NCBI RefSeq assembly: GCF_030651625.1 | Contig: NZ_JAUSCF010000035.1 | Coordinates: 1-64,000 of the forward strand | Length of the DNA: 64,000 nt | Source of the DNA: Hydrogenophaga sp. | GTDB taxonomy: Bacteria; Pseudomonadota; Gammaproteobacteria; Burkholderiales; Burkholderiaceae_C | Direction of reading: 5' to 3' | Part shown: one piece after another, positions 57,795 through 64,000 of the stretch | How positions within the stretch are numbered: position 1 is the stretch's first letter | Layout: each line of letters starts with the position of its first letter | The notes under the pieces: model-generated | The model's input: the letters and a program-made list of their open reading frames with translations, nothing else | What the model was told of the DNA's origin: nothing | The model's database searches: none | Made by a program: the position numbers and the translations under genes

Positions 57795-58174
57795 ACTCCA
57801 GGGGCAGCAAGGGACGGCTCCGCCGAGCCAAGCTGCCGTCTCCCCTTGCTCCAAGCCGAAGGCGCCAGAGAGGGGGGAAGCCGCGTCAGCGGCGCAGGGG
57901 GAGCAGGTACTCCACCCTGCGCGAGGTGCATGTAAACCAGGGGCGACGAGGGTCCGGCTCCGCCGGCCCAAGGCGCTGTCCCCCCTCCAAGCCGAAGGCG
58001 CCAGAGAGGGGGGAAGCCGCGTCAGCGGCGCAGGGGGGAGCAGGTACTCCACCCTGCTCGAGGTGCATGTAAACCAGGGGCGACGAGGGTCCGGCTCCGC
58101 CGGCCCAAGGCGCCGTCCCCCCTCCAAGCCGAAGGCGCCAGAGAGGGGGGAAGCCGCGTCAGCGGCGCAGGGGG
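57795..58174. repeat. Three tandem ~137-bp units of the GC-rich repeat
   Basis: Units start near 57795, 57934 and 58071 (period 137 bp). Units 2 and 3 are almost identical (for example gctgtc/gccgtc and gcgcgagg/gctcgagg); unit 1 is diverged. Each has ggtccggctccgccggccc, then ccaagccgaaggcgccagagaggggggaag (in two parts), then ccgcgtcagcggcgcagg. The third unit ends at the 3' end of the yceI gene (stop at 58178). With 57725 it fills the 576-bp gap. Confidence 0.88.
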
Positions 58175-58177
58175 GAG

Positions 58178-58753
58178 TTACTGTTTAACAGCCTCGATCT
58201 GCAACACCAGACGCACATTTTTCGGGAAACCCCAGTCCACGCCGTAGTTCACGCCAAAGGCGGTGCGGTCAATCGTGGCTTCAAAGTCGCCACCGCAGAC
58301 TTCGCGCTTGAGCATGGGGCTTTCGAAACAGTTGAACTGGTTGGCCTTCAGGGTGACAGGCTGGGTCTTGCCCAACAGGGTGAGCTGGCCGCTGACCTCG
58401 CTGACCTTGTCACCGTTGAAGCGGAACCTGTCAGACACGAAACGCGCCTTCGGATGGGCTTCGGCGTTGAGGATGTCGGCGCTGGTGAGGTGCTTGTCGA
58501 ATGCGGGGGTGCCGGTGTTCACGGAGGCCACGTCAAAACTGATGTCGACCTTGCCGGTCTTGGCGGCGCGGTCGAACTGCACCGTGCCTTCCTTCCTGTC
58601 GAAACGGCCGCGGTTCACGCTGGCGCCAAAGTGGCCAATCTCGAAGGTGGCGAAGGTGTGCGTTGGGTCGATCGCGTAGTCGGCCGCGAAGGCGCCGGTC
58701 GACAGGGTGACAGCGGCGGCCGCAGCAGCCAGCAAGGTCAGGGATTTGCGCAT
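58178..58753 (-). CDS. YceI-family periplasmic lipid-binding protein (1)
   Basis: A 191-residue protein with a Sec signal (MRKSLTLLAAAAAAVTLSTG, cut after AFA). The YceI lipocalin-like barrel starts DYAIDPTHTFATFEIGHFGA and has the pattern KEGTVQFDRAAKTGKVDISF, DILNAEAHPKARFVSD, FEATIDRTAFGVNYG. Family members bind polyisoprenoids or fatty acids. It is the third gene of a leftward set with cytochrome b561 and a second YceI. Confidence 0.93.
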   Translation of the reverse strand: MRKSLTLLAAAAAAVTLSTGAFAADYAIDPTHTFATFEIGHFGASVNRGRFDRKEGTVQFDRAAKTGKVDISFDVASVNTGTPAFDKHLTSADILNAEAHPKARFVSDRFRFNGDKVSEVSGQLTLLGKTQPVTLKANQFNCFESPMLKREVCGGDFEATIDRTAFGVNYGVDWGFPKNVRLVLQIEAVKQ

Positions 58754-58810
58754 GGGAAAGAACTCCAGGTTGGTAAGAAAGGAAAGGCATCAAAATGAAT
58801 CTGCGGCGCG

Positions 58811-58908
58811 CGTGGCTTCAAACCAGGGGCCACCGAGGAACTGGCTCTGCCAGGCCACCAGGGCTGTTCCCCCTCGGAGAAGACGCGAAGCGGGCACAGG
58901 GGGCATGG
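58811..58908. repeat. Degenerate GC-rich repeat between the two yceI genes
   Basis: Same order of blocks as the tandem array (aaccaggggcca, ctggctctgccag, ccccctcggagaag, gcgaagcgggc) but heavily diverged. It fills most of the 167-bp gap. Confidence 0.55.
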
Positions 58909-58920
58909 CAATCCGGGAGG

Positions 58921-59496
58921 TCACAGCTTGCTGACTCCGGCGAGCGTGAGCCGGAACCTGACCTGTACCTCGTCCGCGACCATGGAGGTGTCGGACCACT
59001 CCTTGTCGCCGATGCGGAAGGTGAGGCGCTTGATGGGAAACGCACCGGTGGCCACGGTCTGGGCACCGTTCTGCGCGAGGGTCACAGGCACCACCACGTC
59101 GCTGCTCACGCCCTTGATGCTGAGCTTGCCAGCCACCTCGAAACGCGTGGCGTCCACGCGCCTGACCGCGCTGGACTGGAACGTGGCCTGGGGAAACTGC
59201 GCCACGTTGAACCAGGTCGGCTTCGGCAGTTCGGCGTCGGTCTCGCGCACGCCCAGGGTGGCGCTGCCGGTGTCCACGGTGAAGGCGATGCTGCTGGTCT
59301 CGGGTTTGGCCGGGTCAAACGCCACCTTGGCATCGAAGCTGCGGAACCTGCCTTCCACCGGCACCCCCATCTGCCGGCTCACGAACTGAATCTCGCTCTG
59401 GGCTGGCACCAGCTGCTGCTGGGCCTGTACGGCCAGCGGAAACAGGCTGCAAGCGACAAAAGCAGCAGAAAACAGGGTACGTGTGGACAGATGCAT
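58921..59496 (-). CDS. YceI-family periplasmic lipid-binding protein (2)
   Basis: A 191-residue protein with a signal peptide (RTLFSAAFVACSLFPLAVQA). Barrel features are QLVPAQSEIQFVSRQMGVPV, FRSFDAKVAFDPAKPETSSI and EVAGKLSIKGVSSDVVVPVT. It is a paralogue of the gene downstream. The two plus cytochrome b561 form a set often found together in Proteobacteria, possibly for quinone or isoprenoid traffic. The start MHLSTRTLFS at 59496 fits the signal peptide. Confidence 0.92.
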   Translation of the reverse strand: MHLSTRTLFSAAFVACSLFPLAVQAQQQLVPAQSEIQFVSRQMGVPVEGRFRSFDAKVAFDPAKPETSSIAFTVDTGSATLGVRETDAELPKPTWFNVAQFPQATFQSSAVRRVDATRFEVAGKLSIKGVSSDVVVPVTLAQNGAQTVATGAFPIKRLTFRIGDKEWSDTSMVADEVQVRFRLTLAGVSKL

Positions 59497-59536
59497 GGGG
59501 TTCTTTCGGATGGAAAACAGGATGGCCCGCGGCCGC

Positions 59537-60094
59537 TCAGCGACTGCCCCAGGCCATTCGCCCCAGCAGTCCGTCGCGATCAATGAAGTGGTGCTTGAGC
59601 GCCCCAGCCACATGAAGCACCACCATGGCGGCCATGGCGTATGCAGCGTACTTGTGCAGCGGCTTGAGCGCGTCGGCCAATCCTTCGCTCACAGGCACAA
59701 AATCCGGCAGCGGCAACACACCGAACACCACGATCGGAAAGCCGGCGGCCGAGCTGTAGGCCCAGCCCAGCAGCGGCACAGCGAAAAACAACAGATACAG
59801 ACCGCCGTGGGTGGCATGGTGTGCGAACCGTTGCCAGGCCGGCATGGCACGCTCCACTGCCAGGGGCAATACGGGTGGCCGATGCGTGATGCGCCACATC
59901 AAGCGGGCAAAGGAAAGAGTGAGCACCAACACGCCTGCCCACTTGTGCCAGTTGTACAACTTCAGCTTCTGGGGTGAAAACGGCAAGCCTTCCATGTACA
60001 GACCCAGCGCGAACATGCCGACCAACGCCAACGCGAGCAGCCAATGCAGGGCCACAGACAAGGGGTGGAATCGGGACTGGACAACTGAAAACAT
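59537..60094 (-). CDS. Cytochrome b561
   Basis: A 185-residue inner-membrane di-heme protein with four TM helices. Heme His candidates are in SVALHWLLALALVG, LYNWHKWAGVLVL, FAHHATHGGLYL, KPLHKYAAYAM and VLHVAGALKHHF. It transfers electrons between quinol and a periplasmic or lipid acceptor. It is the first gene of the operon with two YceI genes. An inverted repeat spans its start codon. Confidence 0.92.
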   Translation of the reverse strand: MFSVVQSRFHPLSVALHWLLALALVGMFALGLYMEGLPFSPQKLKLYNWHKWAGVLVLTLSFARLMWRITHRPPVLPLAVERAMPAWQRFAHHATHGGLYLLFFAVPLLGWAYSSAAGFPIVVFGVLPLPDFVPVSEGLADALKPLHKYAAYAMAAMVVLHVAGALKHHFIDRDGLLGRMAWGSR

Positions 60095-60104
60095 TTTTTC
60101 AGTT
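60083..60104. promoter_or_regulatory. Inverted repeat over the cytochrome b561 start codon
   Basis: AACTGAAAA (60083-60091) and TTTTCAGTT (60096-60104) flank the start ATG (60094-60092, minus). It can be an operator or an mRNA hairpin that hides the start. No strong ribosome site precedes the ATG. Confidence 0.45.
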
Positions 60105-60225
60105 TAGAAAGGCGGAAGCCCCTGAGCGGTGAACAGGCTTGAAGCCAATATTCAAATAAATCGAATGAACCAAGCCATTTAATTCGGATCCTGCTGCGCT
60201 CGCCAGGCTCCACACCCCTCCTACA

Positions 60226-60888
60226 ATGCATCGCATGTCTGCATCTCCCAAAGGCCATCTGCTCTCGCTGTACCCGGCCATGGGTGCCATGGCCGATCTG
60301 CTGCCCTCCTTGCCGGTGGTGCGTTGCCCGGCAGGCACGCCGCTGTTTCGCGAAAACGACGTCTGCCAGGGCTTCCCCCTGTTACTTGCGGGCGAGGTGC
60401 GGGTCTCGCGCAGCGCTGCCAACGGACGTGAGCTGGAGCTGTACCGTGTGCAGCCAGGCGAGATGTGCCTGGCGTCGTCTGCAGGTCTGTTTGCAGGACG
60501 GCCGCTCAGCGCCCGGGGCGTCACCACCCAGGAAACCGCTCTGGTGCTGCTGCCGCCAAATGACTTCCAGGCCGGCATGGCAGATCCGGCGTTTCGCCAC
60601 TTTGTCCTGGGTCTGTTCGCACAACGCATGATCGATCTCACCACGCTGATCGAAGCCGTTGCCTTTCAGCGTCTGGACAGCCGCCTCGCTGCTGCACTGC
60701 TCGGCCATGGCCCGCAACGCCACACCACACACCAGGCCCTGGCCGACGAGCTGGGCACGGTGCGCGAGATCGTCACCCGTTTGCTGCACCGCTTCGAACG
60801 CGAAGGTCTGATTGAGCATTCACGGGAATGCATCACCGTGCGCAACAGCGCTGCCCTGCGCGAACTCGCTGCCCTTCAGCCGCGCTGA
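60226..60888 (+). CDS. Crp/Fnr-family transcriptional regulator
   Basis: A 220-residue regulator. Cyclic-nucleotide-type beta-roll VRCPAGTPLFRENDVCQGFP near 33-52, LLLAGEVRVSRSAANGRELE; C-terminal winged helix HQALADELGTVREIVTRLLH, then RFEREGLIEHSRE near 166-200. It has only two Cys, so no Fnr Fe-S cluster is visible. It is divergent from cytochrome b561 and is followed by a DUF2892 gene whose promoter carries a Crp/Fnr box. Start 60226; ATG 60235 is possible. Confidence 0.9.
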   Translation: MHRMSASPKGHLLSLYPAMGAMADLLPSLPVVRCPAGTPLFRENDVCQGFPLLLAGEVRVSRSAANGRELELYRVQPGEMCLASSAGLFAGRPLSARGVTTQETALVLLPPNDFQAGMADPAFRHFVLGLFAQRMIDLTTLIEAVAFQRLDSRLAAALLGHGPQRHTTHQALADELGTVREIVTRLLHRFEREGLIEHSRECITVRNSAALRELAALQPR

Positions 60889-60918
60889 TGGGCGCTGCCG
60901 CGCACTTGATTCGGATTG

Positions 60919-60960
60919 GTGACCTCGGTCACAGACCTCGCCACCGATGCGCGCTCAAAT
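60919..60960 (+). promoter_or_regulatory. Crp/Fnr-type box and promoter of the DUF2892 gene
   Basis: GTGAC-N4-GTCAC (60919-60932) has the 5-4-5 layout of Fnr-family sites. A -10-like TCAAAT is at 60955-60960. If the start is near 60967, the box is centred at about -41.5, the class II activation distance. The upstream gene encodes a Crp/Fnr regulator. Confidence 0.55.
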
Positions 60961-61029
60961 AAGGACACCCCACACCCTGTGGGCCGTTCCGGCACCGCCG
61001 GAATGCACCTCAAGCACCGGAGCATTCAC

Positions 61030-61221
61030 ATGACGAAAAACGTCGGCGGCATCGACCGCATCTTGCGCATCACCATCGGCCTCGCCCTGATTGCCGCGGC
61101 CGCCACCGGGACACTGGGGCTTTGGGCCTATGTGGGCGTGGTGCCCCTGCTCACGGGTCTGATGGGCTGGTGTCCGCCATACGCCCTGCTGGGCTTCAAT
61201 ACCTGCGCCATGAAGAAATAG
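61030..61221 (+). CDS. DUF2892 small inner-membrane protein
   Basis: 63 residues: MTKNVGGIDRILRITIGLAL, then two TM segments with GLWAYVGVVPLLTGLMGWCP between and a final NTCAMKK. The family (YgaP transmembrane part) is often beside rhodanese or Crp/Fnr genes and is linked to sulfur or redox stress; the Cys pair (GWC, NTC) is conserved. The start was chosen by family similarity. Confidence 0.85.
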   Translation: MTKNVGGIDRILRITIGLALIAAAATGTLGLWAYVGVVPLLTGLMGWCPPYALLGFNTCAMKK

Positions 61222-61509
61222 GGCGAAGCCGATCTTGTCCCCGTGAATGGGTGGGCCCGACTGCGGAATGGGCCGCAATGCGCAAAGCGCAAATGGCCTC
61301 AGCAGCCATCCGCACGCCAGGGTTGACCTGTACGGCATTGCCGCCGCTCGGGCGACCGTTGATCGTTCCATGCGTGCGCTGAACAGTGCACCGTGCAAAA
61401 GTGCACGCGACTGGGGCACGCCATGTCATCGCCGCGACTCCCGAACCTGGTGTGTGAGGTCACCATTGGCCACAGAACACAGATTCTGGTCACAGCAGGA
61501 GACAACACG

Positions 61510-62673
61510 ATGGCAAACAAATCCCTCAACGCTCGGCGAGTTCACCCACCGATCCTCATTCATCGGCGCCGGCTGCTTGGTGCTGGCGCAGCGCTGGCGG
61601 CCCTTGGACTGCCCACGCTCGCACACAGCCAGAGCGGCCCCATTCGCATTGGCCAGAGCGCACCCCTGAGCGGACCTGTGGCAGGTGCCTTCCAGGGTCC
61701 ATTGGCCGGGCAGAAGCTGGCATTCGACACCGTGAACCAGCGCGGTGGCATCGCCGGGCGCCCTGTGGAGCTGGTGCTGCTGGACGACGGCTACGACACC
61801 GCCCGCACGGTAGAAAACGTGAAGCTGCTGGTGGAACGCGACAAAGTGGTGGCACTCACTGGCCTGGGCAGTACCGCCGGGGTGGCCGCCGTGCTGCCGT
61901 ATCTGGCCCAGACACGCATGCCTCTGGTGGGCAGCTGGACCGGCGCCCACGTCCTGAGGCTTCGCCCGCATCCCACCTTCTTCACCTCGCAGGCCAGCTT
62001 CAAGGACGAGGTAGAGCATTCCCTGCGCACCCTGGCCACCATCCACATGGACACGGTTGGCGTGGCGTACCAGGACAACGCCTTTGGTGAACTGATGATG
62101 CCCGTGGTCGAGACCGCTGCCAAGGAACTGGGTGTGAAACTGGTGGCACGCGCGCCGCTGGCGGTGGATGGCAGCAACGCCGTAGACGCGGCCAAGGCCC
62201 TGGCCGCGGCCAAACCCAAGGCGGTGCTGATGATCGCGGTGGGGCCCTCGGTGGTGGGGTTTGTGAAGGCGGCCAGGGCCAGTCTGAACGTGCCGGTCTA
62301 CACCTTGTCGGTGGCCGCCAGTTCGGTGGCCGCGCTGGGGGACGAAGCCCATGGCCTGGCCATGACGCAGATCGTGCCCTCGCCCTGGCGCAAGGTCGAC
62401 GCCATGGCCCGCGAATTCAACGAACTGGCCGAGGCCGCCAAGGTGCCCGTGAACTACAGCAGCTATGGCGGCTACCTGGGCGCACAATTTCTGCTGGAGG
62501 CGCTGCGCCGGGCAAGCCCGAGGGTCTCCCCCGACAGCATCATCCAGGCCATCCACAGCATCCGCAACTGGTCGCTCGGTGGCAACATGCTCAGCTTCGG
62601 CCCGGACCGCCACCACGGCACCGCATGGGCCGAGATCACCATCGTGGACGCCAACGGCCGCTTCCGGCGCTGA
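61510..62673 (+). CDS. ABC-type branched-chain amino acid/amide binding protein
   Basis: A 387-residue periplasmic Leu/Ile/Val-type protein with a twin-arginine-like leader (HRRRLLGAGAALAALGLPTL). Signatures include IRIGQSAPLSGPVAGAFQGP, GGIAGRPVELVLLDDGYDTA and VALTGLGSTAGVAAVLP. The genes for a permease and ATPase are not nearby, so it is an orphan. AGGAGA precedes the ATG at 61510. The gap upstream (61222-61509) contains GTGCAC palindromes at about 61386-61406 and no gene. Confidence 0.92.
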   Translation: MANKSLNARRVHPPILIHRRRLLGAGAALAALGLPTLAHSQSGPIRIGQSAPLSGPVAGAFQGPLAGQKLAFDTVNQRGGIAGRPVELVLLDDGYDTARTVENVKLLVERDKVVALTGLGSTAGVAAVLPYLAQTRMPLVGSWTGAHVLRLRPHPTFFTSQASFKDEVEHSLRTLATIHMDTVGVAYQDNAFGELMMPVVETAAKELGVKLVARAPLAVDGSNAVDAAKALAAAKPKAVLMIAVGPSVVGFVKAARASLNVPVYTLSVAASSVAALGDEAHGLAMTQIVPSPWRKVDAMAREFNELAEAAKVPVNYSSYGGYLGAQFLLEALRRASPRVSPDSIIQAIHSIRNWSLGGNMLSFGPDRHHGTAWAEITIVDANGRFRR

Positions 62674-62714
62674 CCGAACGCGTTCATTCCTGCGAACGTC
62701 ACCAAGGCAACCTC

Positions 62715-63485
62715 ATGCACATACCGTCTCTCAAGGAAACCGTCAGCGCCGAAGAATGGGCGCTGCGCTGCGATCTCGCCGCCTGTTACCGGCTGGTGGC
62801 CGCCTACGGCTGGAGCGATCTGGTCTTCACCCACATCAGCGCCAAGCTGCCTGATAGCGTGACCGGCGGGGAACACCAGTTCCTGATCAATCCCTACGGC
62901 CTGATGTTCGACGAAATCACGGCCAGCAGCCTGGTCAAGGTCGACATGGCCTGCAACAAGCTGATCGACTCGCCTTTCCCGGTGAATCCGGCTGGCTTCG
63001 TGATCCACAGCGCCGTGCACGAAGCCCGGCCTGAAGCCGGATGCGTGCTGCACACCCACACCCGTGCCGGCGTGGGCGTGAGTGCGCAGAAGGCCGGCAT
63101 CCTGCCCATCAGCCAGCAAAGCACCTTTGTGCTGTCTTCGCTGGCGTACCACGACTACGAGGGCGTGGCCTTCCGTCCCGAGGAGAAACCGCGCCTGCAG
63201 GCCGACCTGGGCAAGGCCAACTACCTGGTGCTGCGCAACCACGGCCTGCTCACCGTCGGCCGCACCATCGCTGACGCGTTTCTCTCGATGTACACCTTCG
63301 AGAACACCTGTCGCATCCAGGTGGACGCGCTTGCAGGCGGTACGGCACTCACCCAGGTGGATCCCAGCATTCTGAGTGGCATGGCCGACGTGATGCGTGT
63401 GGCCACTGCCGGGCAAGGGGCTCAGCTGGCCTGGCCGGCACTGTTGCGCAAGGTGGAGCGGCTGGACCCCGGGTACAGGGAGTAA
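62715..63485 (+). CDS. Class II aldolase/adducin family protein
   Basis: 256 residues. LAACYRLVAAYGWSDLVFTH near the start, the Zn site in CVLHTHTRAGVGVS (two His), Glu in HDYEGVAF, and VLRNHGLLTVGRTIADAFLS, with the third His, are the family marks. The adducin-like subgroup often lacks a known substrate; aldolase or decarboxylase activity on phosphorylated sugars is the family norm. It is 41 bp after the binding-protein gene on the same strand, possibly one operon. Confidence 0.9.
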   Translation: MHIPSLKETVSAEEWALRCDLAACYRLVAAYGWSDLVFTHISAKLPDSVTGGEHQFLINPYGLMFDEITASSLVKVDMACNKLIDSPFPVNPAGFVIHSAVHEARPEAGCVLHTHTRAGVGVSAQKAGILPISQQSTFVLSSLAYHDYEGVAFRPEEKPRLQADLGKANYLVLRNHGLLTVGRTIADAFLSMYTFENTCRIQVDALAGGTALTQVDPSILSGMADVMRVATAGQGAQLAWPALLRKVERLDPGYRE

Positions 63486-63569
63486 CACCCTCCTGCGCCG
63501 CTGACGCGGCTTGAAGAAGACCTTTTTCGTTGCGGGTCTGTGCACCGGCAGGGTGGCTGCGTGCCTTTG

Positions 63570-64000
63570 TCAAGTGGACTCCTGTGCGCTCACGAACTGT
63601 GTCATGCCATCCAGCACGGTGCGCAGGCGGATGAGTTCGCGGGAACCATCGAGCCGGGTGGACAAGGCGGCCAGTCGGGCGATGCGGCGCAGGCGAGGCA
63701 GCAGGGGTTGGAGAAAGGCTTGCAGGCTCTGGGCAGGGCTGGCTTCCGGCCGGGCGATGGCCCAGGCCTCGCGGTAGGCATTGAGTACCTGCAGCACGGC
63801 CGCCGGTCCCAGGGGGTCAAGAAAACGGGCGAGTGAAAGCACCAGTTGCAAGGCGTCGTAGCGCTGCACCGTTTCCAGTGGCAGGCCTGGATACAGGCGT
63901 TCTTCGAAGTCGATGCGCGCAAACCGGTGGCCGTCCCAGGTGACATTGCGCGCCTGGGCACCCCCGTGCCAGTGCCCGCGCGCGTGAAAGCCCGCGAGGT
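63570..64000 (-). CDS. Kinase-fold phosphotransferase (5' truncated by the window)
   Basis: The leftward frame is open from the window edge to 63570, about 143 residues. The visible part has GHWHGGAQARNVTWDGHRFA and RIDFEE, which fits the catalytic loop (His, Asn) and the Asp-Phe metal motif of APH-like or Ser/Thr kinase folds. A helical C-terminal domain (LVLSLARFLDPLGPAAVLQV) follows. The target is unknown. A methionine at 63869 is not the start. Confidence 0.65.
   Translation of the reverse strand, partial: LAGFHARGHWHGGAQARNVTWDGHRFARIDFEERLYPGLPLETVQRYDALQLVLSLARFLDPLGPAAVLQVLNAYREAWAIARPEASPAQSLQAFLQPLLPRLRRIARLAALSTRLDGSRELIRLRTVLDGMTQFVSAQEST

Noticed and set aside
57795..58174. Possible CRISPR array
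   Set aside because: Units are 137 bp and contiguous, without unique spacers, and no cas genes are present.
61386..61406. GTGCAC...GTGCAC as an NtrC site for a sigma-54 promoter
   Set aside because: The half-site spacing is 9 rather than 7 and I find no GG-N10-GC sigma-54 core upstream of 61510.

Overview
The window is GC-rich chromosomal DNA from a betaproteobacterium, most likely a Burkholderiales/Comamonadaceae member (Hydrogenophaga-like). This rests on four things: the gene order mnmG-rsmG-lysE-parA-parB with nearby parS sites (an origin-proximal block), a GTP-type PEP carboxykinase, an orphan Bug-type binding protein, and many copies of a GC-rich intergenic palindromic repeat of the kind seen in that family. 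The genus is an inference. I see no rRNA, tRNA, CRISPR array, transposase or prophage gene.

Layout. 1-9.9 kb: the 3' end of a chemoreceptor, a multi-TM channel protein, a hotdog thioesterase, pckG, a LysR regulator, a metallophosphoesterase-UspA pair, a TetR regulator and a fasciclin protein. 10-15.2 kb: an ArgP-like LysR regulator divergent from D-amino-acid dehydrogenase and an alanine/glycine:cation symporter (amino-acid catabolism), then an M14 carboxypeptidase. 15.5-20.1 kb: a catabolic cluster with an ACAD-fold protein that lacks the usual catalytic-Glu motif, an alpha/beta hydrolase, a NicX/M29-like protein, a divergent flavin reductase and a MarR regulator. It looks like an uncharacterised ring-oxidation and ring-opening pathway. 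20.1-23.2 kb: molybdate uptake (single-domain ModE, ModABC). 23.3-26 kb: an EamA transporter and an amidase. 26-30.5 kb: a metal-homeostasis island with DUF3703, a CDF efflux pump, a CadR-like MerR, a CsoR/RcnR-type repressor, a HupE-like permease, an anchor protein and an EamA permease with a His-rich tail. 30.5-36 kb: a Bug binding protein, acetoacetyl-CoA synthetase, a DUF3237 protein and an NCS2 permease. 36.3-41.7 kb: a five-gene glycan or glycolipid modification operon (SGNH-like, PIG-L deacetylase, methyltransferase, OafA-type acyltransferase, GT4). 42-49.7 kb: DJ-1, RHH, hotdog, PilU, cobalamin adenosyltransferase, a D-lactate dehydrogenase-type oxidase, and a Sel1/CsgG-like pair. 49.9-55.6 kb: the mnmG...parB operon with four parS-like palindromes. 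55.8-64 kb: an FMN reductase, a YkgJ protein, a hydrolase, a three-unit tandem repeat, a cytochrome b561/YceI/YceI operon, a Crp/Fnr regulator with a DUF2892 protein, an orphan ABC binding protein, a class II aldolase and a truncated kinase-fold gene.

Most notable: one ~75-bp palindromic repeat, otherwise intergenic, lies inside two unrelated genes (the NicX-like gene and acetoacetyl-CoA synthetase). Both are in the same orientation, in different reading frames, and each keeps its frame open. This resembles the protein-coding palindromic elements of Rickettsia. The second notable item is the possible ring-cleavage cluster, with a promoter that appears to give a nearly leaderless flavin-reductase mRNA. 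Function assignments come from reading motifs in the translations. No database search was run.
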